Assembly: GCF_019375475.1 (NCBI RefSeq)
Contig: NZ_JAHXGQ010000002.1
Coordinates: 620,001 to 684,000 of the forward strand
Source: Saccharothrix obliqua
GTDB taxonomy: Bacteria; Actinomycetota; Actinomycetes; Mycobacteriales; Pseudonocardiaceae
DNA: 64,000 nt
Direction of reading: 5' to 3'
How positions within the stretch are numbered: the first letter of the stretch is position 1; each line of letters opens with the position of its first letter. Position numbers and translations under genes: made by a program. Below the pieces are notes generated by a model, which saw only the letters and a program-made list of their open reading frames with translations, searched no databases and was not told the origin of the DNA. Positions 8,665 through 15,339 of the stretch are shown here, piece by piece.

Positions 8665-9327
8665 TCAGGGCCGGGTGGCGGCCCAGGAGATGCCCTGCAA
8701 CAGCAGGGTGGTGGAGTCGGGGACGCGGAGGTCGGCGAGGTAGTGCCCGACGGACGTGTAGAAGACGCGGCCCTCGCCCCAGTTGCGGGTCCACGCGACG
8801 GGCGAGGTGTGCCCGTCGATCCACGGGATGTGCTCGCCGGTGAACGTGGTCTCGGCCAGCACCTCGTTGGCCGGGTCGACGTGCATGTAATACTGCTCCG
8901 AGGCGACCTCGAAGTCGTGCACGCCCTTGGTGACCTCGTGTCCGGTGTGGACGATGCGCACGGTGTAGGGCACGCGCACGCCCTCGCCGCCGGGGTGCGA
9001 CACGCAGTTCCCGCCGACGATCATGTTGTAGAGCAGGCTGGCGCGGAACGACGCGCCCATGCCGTGCCAGCCCGCGACGCCGAGTCCACTCGCGACGGAC
9101 GCGGAGAACCGCTCGGCCACCGCGGGGTCCAGGTCCTCGGTGGGGTGGCTCTGCGTCCAGCCCAGCAGCACGGCGGCGAACTCCGAGAGGTCGTCACCCA
9201 GCCGCGCCGGGTCGGCGGTCAGCTCGACCTCGAAACCCCGTTGGTGCAGCTCGGGGATCAGCCAACCCGCCACCTCGCCGGGTTTGTGCCCCGGCCAACC
9301 CCCGCACAGGTACAGCAGTCGTGACAT
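8665..9327 (-). CDS. ThuA-like glutamine-amidotransferase-fold protein
   Basis: The protein has 220 residues. The start MSRLLYLCGGWPGHKPGE, then LLGWTQSHPTEDL, LGVAGWHGMGASF, HVDPANEVLAET and WTRNWGEGRVFYTSVGHY follow the ThuA (trehalose utilisation) pattern; GRVFYTSLGH is diagnostic. ThuA proteins work with keto-glycoside metabolism (3-keto-trehalose, 3-keto-glucosides), though their reaction is poorly defined. It lies 21 bases downstream of the FG-GAP gene and 156 bases upstream of the KbaZ-like gene, all on the minus strand. Context therefore points to keto-sugar handling. Confidence 0.85.
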   Translation of the reverse strand: MSRLLYLCGGWPGHKPGEVAGWLIPELHQRGFEVELTADPARLGDDLSEFAAVLLGWTQSHPTEDLDPAVAERFSASVASGLGVAGWHGMGASFRASLLYNMIVGGNCVSHPGGEGVRVPYTVRIVHTGHEVTKGVHDFEVASEQYYMHVDPANEVLAETTFTGEHIPWIDGHTSPVAWTRNWGEGRVFYTSVGHYLADLRVPDSTTLLLQGISWAATRP

Positions 9328-9348
9328 CGTTCCCCCAGTGAATGCGTG

Positions 9349-10512
9349 TCAGGAGCGCAGAGATCTGTTGTAGGCGACGACCACCTTCGGGTCCTCGGCG
9401 AGGAAGTACCCCGGCGTGCAGTAGCCGATCGTGGCGAAGTCCAGCACGCCGTCGCCGTCGAAGTCCGCGACCGCGATGCGCGCGGCGGACTCGGTCGACA
9501 CCAGCTTCTTGGTCCACAACCCCTTCGCGGCGTCGACCGCCTTGTAGTAGACGACGCCCTGCCACGGGCTCGGCCCGCGCAACGCCACCAGGAACTCGTC
9601 GTCGCCGTCCTGGTCGAAGTCGGCGCACACCAGGTCGTGACCGGGTCCCTCGCCGAGTTCGTTCGGGTCGCCGTAGACGTCGAGCACGGTCCGGCGACCG
9701 TCCTCCGTGTACACGGCGACTGTGTTGCCGTGGAATGGTTCCAGCGACGCGACGTACGTGGTGCCGCTGCTCGCGAGCACACCCCGGGACGCGGTGTTGC
9801 CGCCCCGGTAGCCGGTGCGCCCGACTTGACCGACCTCGCCCGCACCGATCGGGACGGCGTCCCACCCGTCGCCGGCCCGGGTCAGCTCGGTCACGCCCTC
9901 GGCGCTGGACAGCAGCAGCGGCTGCCCGGCCCGGGGTCGCGTGCGGTTGGCCGGCACCATCTCGTGCACGACCGAGTAGGACGTGACGTCGATGGTTTCC
10001 TCGTGCCACGGCACGGTTTCCGGGTTCTCCGGCCGCACGAACGAGGTGAGCCGCACCGGTTCGGCGACCGCGCCCGGACCGCCGCCGGGACCCACCATGG
10101 GCGCGGCGAGCACCCGGTCGTCCAACACCAGCACGCGGTGCGCCGAGCAGAGCTGCCCGATGTCGAACTGCCGCCACGCGCCCTCGGCGCCCGGGTTGCG
10201 CAACCACGACACCATGCCGCTGTCGGGCGCGCACGCGCGCAGCGTTTCGCCGTAGTCGTGGCACACCACGATGTCCAGCGAGCCGTCACCGGTGAGGTCG
10301 GCGGTGTCCAGTGCGACCGGCCGGTGCAGGACGGCGATCTCCCGCTCGGTCCAGGTGGGGTTCTCGAACCAGGCGATCCGCCCCTCGGCGACGCCCGACA
10401 CGATCAGATCGGCCCGCCCGTCTCCGTTGAGGTCGGCCGCGTGGATCCAGTACCCGTCCGCCAGGCCGCTCGCGACGACCTCTATCTCGAACTCCGGGGA
10501 GATGATGGACAT
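9349..10512 (-). CDS. Cytoplasmic FG-GAP/VCBS beta-propeller protein, possibly an aldos-2-ulose dehydratase-like lyase
   Basis: The protein has 387 residues with no signal peptide, which is unusual for FG-GAP proteins. Repeats include DLNGDGRADLIVSG, DLTGDGSLDIVVCHDYG, DFDQDGDDEFLVAL and DFDGDGVLDFATIGY, all with Ca-binding DxDxDG loops. DGYWIHAADLNGDG, WFENPTW, ENPGAEG-like WLRNPGAEG and CSAHRVLVL resemble, from memory, the propeller of aldos-2-ulose (1,5-anhydrofructose) dehydratases. That match is unverified. It is the first gene of the co-directional set with ThuA, KbaZ-like, kinase and HAD genes. GGAGAG lies eight bases before the ATG. Confidence 0.75.
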   Translation of the reverse strand: MSIISPEFEIEVVASGLADGYWIHAADLNGDGRADLIVSGVAEGRIAWFENPTWTEREIAVLHRPVALDTADLTGDGSLDIVVCHDYGETLRACAPDSGMVSWLRNPGAEGAWRQFDIGQLCSAHRVLVLDDRVLAAPMVGPGGGPGAVAEPVRLTSFVRPENPETVPWHEETIDVTSYSVVHEMVPANRTRPRAGQPLLLSSAEGVTELTRAGDGWDAVPIGAGEVGQVGRTGYRGGNTASRGVLASSGTTYVASLEPFHGNTVAVYTEDGRRTVLDVYGDPNELGEGPGHDLVCADFDQDGDDEFLVALRGPSPWQGVVYYKAVDAAKGLWTKKLVSTESAARIAVADFDGDGVLDFATIGYCTPGYFLAEDPKVVVAYNRSLRS

Positions 10513-10551
10513 GCGGTCGCTCTCCAAGGAAGCCAAGGATATACATGACCA

Positions 10552-10563
10552 GTCATTAATGAC
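10552..10563. promoter_or_regulatory. Perfect 12-bp palindrome upstream of the sugar operon
   Basis: GTCATTAATGAC is fully self-complementary. It lies 40 bases upstream of the FG-GAP gene start in an AT-rich patch. A TATAT element (minus strand, about 10539-10545) lies between palindrome and start. It is placed as an operator overlapping the promoter of the minus-strand sugar genes. No regulator gene is adjacent. Confidence 0.5.
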
Positions 10564-11170
10564 GTAAGCAATGTTGGCATGTGCATGGACTGCCCGCAAG
10601 GGCATGGACACGGAGCGTCGCCCACCCGAAGCGGCTCGTGCCGACAAGTGATGCGCGGCACTCGCCGCGTTCATCCTTGCGGCGCAACGGGAGTCGCGTA
10701 GAGGCGTCGCACAGGTCCGCCATTCGGCGTCGTCGCGCGGAATTCGGTGATCGACGCCATGGTGATCGACCGCGGCAACAGCGGTCGGTGCGACGCAGGT
10801 CAGGCGGTGCGGGACGATCCGGATCGGACTCCACGCCCATTTCGACACCGATCGGCTCCGCATGGTTTTCGCTTGCGCCACTGGGGAAAACCGAAGTTGC
10901 CGGCACGGGTGTCGCGCAGCGGAAACACGGTGTTCACGCCCGGGAAACGGGCGATGTCCACCTGTCGGGCCGCCCGCGCGGAAATCCCCGCCCCACGTCG
11001 GCCGGCCACGGCGTCGACCGCGAGCCGGTCCCGCACACCGCAATCCCCGACCGGCAGGCCGCAATCCCGCGCATTCTCCCCCGGCCCGTTTGGACACCGG
11101 TCGACGCACCGGAGGCCGACCGGCCCGAGGGCCTCTCGCCCGACGGGCGCGCGGCACGACCCAGATTTGC
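10564..11170. other. Intergenic region without a convincing gene
   Basis: About 600 bases between divergent units. Several open frames cross it on both strands, but their translations are Arg/Pro/Ser-rich without domain character, and none has an RBS-supported start. I see no RNA gene or strong hairpin. Confidence 0.5.
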
Positions 11171-11182
11171 TAGATTCTGAAT
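11171..11182 (+). promoter_or_regulatory. Candidate -10 element of a leaderless transcript
   Basis: TAGATT at 11171-11176 ends seven bases before the ATG at 11183. That places the expected transcription start at or next to the start codon, and no RBS precedes the ATG. Leaderless mRNAs are common in actinobacteria. No clear -35 hexamer is visible. Confidence 0.45.
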
Positions 11183-11986
11183 ATGGTGAACACCGAGAGC
11201 GTGTTGCGCCGGGACGGCGCGGTGCTGTGGTACCGCGACCTCCCCGGCCCGCGGCGTCCGGTCGTCTTCGTCCACGGCGCCGGGATGGACCACCGGATGT
11301 TCGAGGCGCCCGCGCTCGCGCTGCACCGGGCCGGGCACCGGGTGGTCCTCTGGGACCTGCGTGGTCACGGCGCGTCCACCCTCGACACGCGGTTCACCGC
11401 CACCGCCGCGTTGGACGACCTCGTCGCGCTGCTCGACCACCTCGCCGTGCGACGTCCGGTCCTCATCGGACACTCACTGGGCGGCAACCTCGCCCAGGCA
11501 CTGGTCCGCCGCCTGCCCGACCACGCGCACGGGCTGATCGTCCTGGACGCGACCCGGAACACCGGACCGCTGAGCACGGCCGAGCGGTTCCTGCTCGGGC
11601 TCGCCGCTCCGGCGCTGGCGCTGGTGCCGGCGTCCCGCCTGCCCCGGCTCATGGCGCGTGCCTCGGCGACCACACCCCGTGGCATCGCGGAATCGGAGCG
11701 CACGTTCGCACGCATCCCGAAGCACGTCTTCCTGGACGTGTGGCGCGCGACCACATCCCTGGTCGACCCCGATCCGGCCTACCGCACCCCGATCCCGCTC
11801 GGACTCGTCCGCGGCGCACACGACCGCACCGGCAACATCGCCACCGCCATGCCCCGCTGGGCCGCCGCCGAGGGCGTGAGCGAGCACGTCATCCCCGACG
11901 CCGGGCACAACGTCACCCTCGACGCCCCCGCCGCGACCACCGCGGTGATCAGCACGCTCCTCGACCGGTGGGAGCACACGGCATGA
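11183..11986 (+). CDS. Alpha/beta hydrolase
   Basis: The protein has 267 residues with a complete alpha/beta hydrolase pattern: oxyanion strand VVFVHGAGMDHRMF, LWDLRGHGAST, nucleophile elbow LIGHSLGGN (Ser98), acid loop GLVRGAHDRTGN and catalytic His in DAGHNVTLD. A helical cap follows the nucleophile. Substrate unknown; esterase, lactonase and haloperoxidase-like folds all fit. The stop overlaps the next start as ATGA, so it is coupled to a GbsR/MarR-like regulator gene. Confidence 0.9.
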   Translation: MVNTESVLRRDGAVLWYRDLPGPRRPVVFVHGAGMDHRMFEAPALALHRAGHRVVLWDLRGHGASTLDTRFTATAALDDLVALLDHLAVRRPVLIGHSLGGNLAQALVRRLPDHAHGLIVLDATRNTGPLSTAERFLLGLAAPALALVPASRLPRLMARASATTPRGIAESERTFARIPKHVFLDVWRATTSLVDPDPAYRTPIPLGLVRGAHDRTGNIATAMPRWAAAEGVSEHVIPDAGHNVTLDAPAATTAVISTLLDRWEHTA

Positions 11987-12468
11987 CCGCCCCGGACAAA
12001 CGCGCCGCGTTCGTCGCGGCCCTGGGCGACCTGCTCGCCTCGTGGCACCTCCCCCGCGCCACCGGTCGCGTCTACGGGCAGTTGCTGCTCAACGCCGACC
12101 CCGTCACGCTCGACGACCTCGGCCAGGACCTCAAGCTCAGCAAGGGCGCGGTGAGCACCGCGGTCCGGGAACTGGTGTCCTGGGGGCTGGCCCGCACCAT
12201 CCCGCAACCGGGCAGCCGCCGCCTCCTGGTCGAAGCCGCCGGCGGGTTCGAGCGGCTCCTCGCGGCGTCACACGCGCGAACCCGCACTTTTGTCGACACC
12301 CTCCGCGACGGCGCCCGACTCGCCGACGCCGACCACGCCCGGGCCCGGCTCACCGAGGTCGCCGACTTCTTCACCGCCTACCTCGACGCCGGCGACCACA
12401 TGCTGCACCAACGCCGCGGCACCCGCGGTGCAGGGCCGATCGAGGGAAACCCCGTCGAACGACCTTGA
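11983..12468 (+). CDS. GbsR/MarR-like winged-helix regulator
   Basis: The protein has 161 residues. RATGRVYGQLLLNADPVTLDDLG followed by LSKGAVSTAVRELVSWGLART is the GbsR-type winged helix, in which the family reads RxxGxxYGxL before the recognition helix. LGDLLASWHLP at the start fits. It is translationally coupled to the alpha/beta hydrolase by a four-base overlap, so it may sense the hydrolase substrate or product. The C-terminal tail (after about residue 145) is low complexity. Confidence 0.85.
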   Translation: MTAPDKRAAFVAALGDLLASWHLPRATGRVYGQLLLNADPVTLDDLGQDLKLSKGAVSTAVRELVSWGLARTIPQPGSRRLLVEAAGGFERLLAASHARTRTFVDTLRDGARLADADHARARLTEVADFFTAYLDAGDHMLHQRRGTRGAGPIEGNPVERP

Positions 12469-12517
12469 ACCCACAGGTCTTCCTGGTATCCCGGAAGCAC
12501 ACGGGGGGTGGGGGATC

Positions 12518-15331
12518 ATGGTGGTGGTGGAGTTCGGGCTGCTCGGTGGCGTGTGGGCGCGGCGGGACGGTGACCAGGTCGACCTGGGGCACCGCCGACA
12601 ACGCGGGGTCCTGGGCGTGCTGCTGGCGGAGGCCAACCGGCCCGTGCCCGTCGAACAGCTGCTGGACCGCGTGTGGGGCGAACAGCCGCCGCGCCGCGGC
12701 CGGGACACCCTCTACAGCTACCTGACCCGCTTGCGCGGCGTGCTGGCCGACCTCGACGGTGTCCGGCTGGAGCGCCACTCCGGCGGCTACCGCCTCGCCC
12801 TCGAAGAGCGAACCGCGGACCTGCACCGCTTCCACGACCTGCTCACCCGCGCCAGGGCCACCCGTGACGACCACCAAGCCCTGGGGCTGTACGAGCAGGC
12901 GCTCGACCTGTGCCGGGGCGAACCGCTGCCCGAACTCGACACCCCGTGGGCCGCCGACCTGCGGACCGCCCTGGAGCGCCACCGCCAGGCCGCCGAACTC
13001 GACCACACCGACACCGCGCTGCGCCTGGGCCGCCACACCGACCTGCTGCCCGCCCTGACCGAACGCGCCGGCCGGCACCCGCTGGACGAACGCCTCGCCG
13101 GCCAACTCATGCTCGCCCTGTACCGCAACGGACGGCAGGCCGACGCCCTGGACCACTACCAGCAACTCCGCACCCGACTCGCCGACGAACTCGGCACCGA
13201 CCCCGGCCCACCCCTCCAACAGCTCCACCACCGCATCCTCACCGCGGACCCCGGCCTGGCCGAGGCGGAGGAGGGCGCGGACCGCTCCCGGGTGGTGCCC
13301 CGCCAGCTGCCGGCCGTGCCGAGGCTGTTCACCGGCCGCGCCACCGAACTCGCCGAGCTGGACCGCGCCCTGACCACGACCCCGGACGACGTGTCGGGTG
13401 CGACGGTGGTGATCTCGTCGATCGGCGGCACCGGCGGCATCGGCAAGACCTGGCTCGCGCTGACCTGGGCCAACCGGTGGGTGGACCGGTTCCCCGACGG
13501 GCAGCTGTTCGTCGACCTGCACGGCTTCAGCGCCGCGGACGAGCCGGTGGAGCCGGCGGTGGCCCTGCGCGGGTTCCTCGACGCCCTCGGCGTCGAACCC
13601 GACCGCATCCCGACCGGCCTCGACGCCCAGGCCGCGTTGTACCGGAGCCTGGTGGCGGGGCGGCGGATGCTGGTCGTGCTGGACAACGCCGCCACCGTCG
13701 ACCAGGTCGTCCCCCTGCTGCCCGGCAGCCCGACCTGCACCGTCCTGGTCACCAGCCGACACCGGCTCGCCTCCCTGATCGACCGGCACGGCGCGCGCCA
13801 CCTGAACCTCGACATCCTCACCCGCGACGAGGCCCGCGCCCTGCTGACCGCCCGCCTGGGCACCCACCGCGTCGGCAGCGCCCCCAGGGCGGTGGACGAG
13901 TTGATCAGGCTGTGCGGTGGCCATTCCCTGGCTCTGGCGATCACCGCCCGCAACGTCGGCACCCGCCCCACCGCCCCGCTGGCCGAGGTCGCCGCCGAGC
14001 TGCGCGAGCTGGGCCTGGAGGCGCTGGACCACGACACCGACCCGTCCGCCAGCCTGCCCACCGTGCTGTCCTGGTCCCTGCGCCGGCTCACCGAGGAGCA
14101 GCGCACCTTGTTCGCACTGCTCGGGATCGCACCCGGCCCCGACACCACCGCACCCGCGGTCGCCGCTCTCGGTGGCTTGCCGCCCGCCACGACGCGCAGG
14201 ACGCTCACGGCGCTGGAAGAGGCGTCGATGCTGGAACGACGGCCGGGCGGCCGGTACGCGATGCACGACCTGATCCGCGCCTACGCCGCCACCCTCGGCC
14301 GCGAGTTGCCCGAGCACGTGCGGAGGGCGGCCCTGGTGCGGGTGCTGGACTTCCGCCTGCACACCGCGGTCGTCGCCGGCCGCCTGCTGAACCCCCACCG
14401 CCCACTCGCGGACCCCGGCCCGCTCGCACCCGGCGTCCGCCTGCACCCGCTGCCCGACATCGCGACGGCGATGGCCTGGCTGGACGCCGAGCACGCCACC
14501 CTGCTGGCCACCCAGCGCACCGCCGCAGCCCTCGGCTGCCACCGCGTCGTCTGGCACCTGGCTTGGGCACTGCACGCCTTCCACCTCCTGCGGGGACACC
14601 GGCACGACGCGCTGGCCACGTGGCGGGCCGCGCTGGACGCCGCCGACCACCTGCCCGACCCCGCCACCCGCAGCCGCGCACACCGCCACCTCGGCACCGC
14701 CTACTCCAGGCTGCGCCTGCACGAGCAGGCCGTCCCGCACCTGGAGCAGTCCCTCGCCCTGGCCCGACAACACCGCGACCCCGTCGAACACGCACACGCT
14801 CACGATGCGCTCGCGATCGCCTGGGAACGGCGGGGCGACGACCGGCGGGCGCTGGAGCACGCGCGTCAGGCCCTGGACCTCTTCCGCGCGGTCGACCACC
14901 CGGTGTGGGAGGCCAAGGCGCTCAACGCGGTGGGTTGGTACGCCGCGCGGCTGGGCGAGTACGACACCGCCCACGAGCACTGCCACGCCTCCCTCACCCT
15001 GTTCCGCCACCACGGCTACCCCGAGGGCGAGGCGGACGCCTTGGACAGCCTGGGCTTCATCGCCCACCGCACCGGCGACCACCACCAGGCCCTCGACCAC
15101 TACCGGCAGGCCCTCGCCCTGCGCCGTGCCCTCAACCACACCTACGACGTCGCAAACATCCTCGATCACCTCGCTCACCCCCACGCCGCCCTCGGACACC
15201 GCCGGCAGGCCCGCGCGGCGTGGCGGGAAGCGCTTCAGCTCTACCGGGAGCAGGGACGCGACGAAGACGCCGCACACACCCAACGCCAACTCGACGACCT
15301 CGACCGCACCGGTTCGGCCGAAACCCCTTGA
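12518..15331 (+). CDS. AfsR/SARP-family regulator with NB-ARC ATPase and TPR domains
   Basis: The protein has 937 residues. Residues 1-90 are an OmpR-type winged helix (FGLLGGVWARRDG, LLDRVWGEQPPRRGRDTLYSY). Residues 95-245 are the bacterial transcriptional activation domain, ending LADELGTDPGPPLQQLH. A STAND/NB-ARC ATPase follows with P-loop GGTGGIGKT (303-311, Lys310), Walker B MLVVLDNAAT and a GLPPATTRRTLTALEE winged helix. The C-terminus from about 690 holds tetratricopeptide repeats (ALATWRAALDAADH, AVPHLEQSLALARQH). Such proteins are pathway-specific or global activators of secondary metabolism. The ATG follows a G-rich RBS. It is convergent with the M48 gene with eight bases between the stop codons. 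Confidence 0.93.
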   Translation: MVVVEFGLLGGVWARRDGDQVDLGHRRQRGVLGVLLAEANRPVPVEQLLDRVWGEQPPRRGRDTLYSYLTRLRGVLADLDGVRLERHSGGYRLALEERTADLHRFHDLLTRARATRDDHQALGLYEQALDLCRGEPLPELDTPWAADLRTALERHRQAAELDHTDTALRLGRHTDLLPALTERAGRHPLDERLAGQLMLALYRNGRQADALDHYQQLRTRLADELGTDPGPPLQQLHHRILTADPGLAEAEEGADRSRVVPRQLPAVPRLFTGRATELAELDRALTTTPDDVSGATVVISSIGGTGGIGKTWLALTWANRWVDRFPDGQLFVDLHGFSAADEPVEPAVALRGFLDALGVEPDRIPTGLDAQAALYRSLVAGRRMLVVLDNAATVDQVVPLLPGSPTCTVLVTSRHRLASLIDRHGARHLNLDILTRDEARALLTARLGTHRVGSAPRAVDELIRLCGGHSLALAITARNVGTRPTAPLAEVAAELRELGLEALDHDTDPSASLPTVLSWSLRRLTEEQRTLFALLGIAPGPDTTAPAVAALGGLPPATTRRTLTALEEASMLERRPGGRYAMHDLIRAYAATLGRELPEHVRRAALVRVLDFRLHTAVVAGRLLNPHRPLADPGPLAPGVRLHPLPDIATAMAWLDAEHATLLATQRTAAALGCHRVVWHLAWALHAFHLLRGHRHDALATWRAALDAADHLPDPATRSRAHRHLGTAYSRLRLHEQAVPHLEQSLALARQHRDPVEHAHAHDALAIAWERRGDDRRALEHARQALDLFRAVDHPVWEAKALNAVGWYAARLGEYDTAHEHCHASLTLFRHHGYPEGEADALDSLGFIAHRTGDHHQALDHYRQALALRRALNHTYDVANILDHLAHPHAALGHRRQARAAWREALQLYREQGRDEDAAHTQRQLDDLDRTGSAETP

Positions 15332-15339
15332 CCCACTGG

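Noticed and set aside
10581-11180. 199-codon plus-strand frame in the intergenic region
   Set aside because: It has no RBS, low-complexity Arg/Ser/Pro content and no domain. The region looks non-coding.
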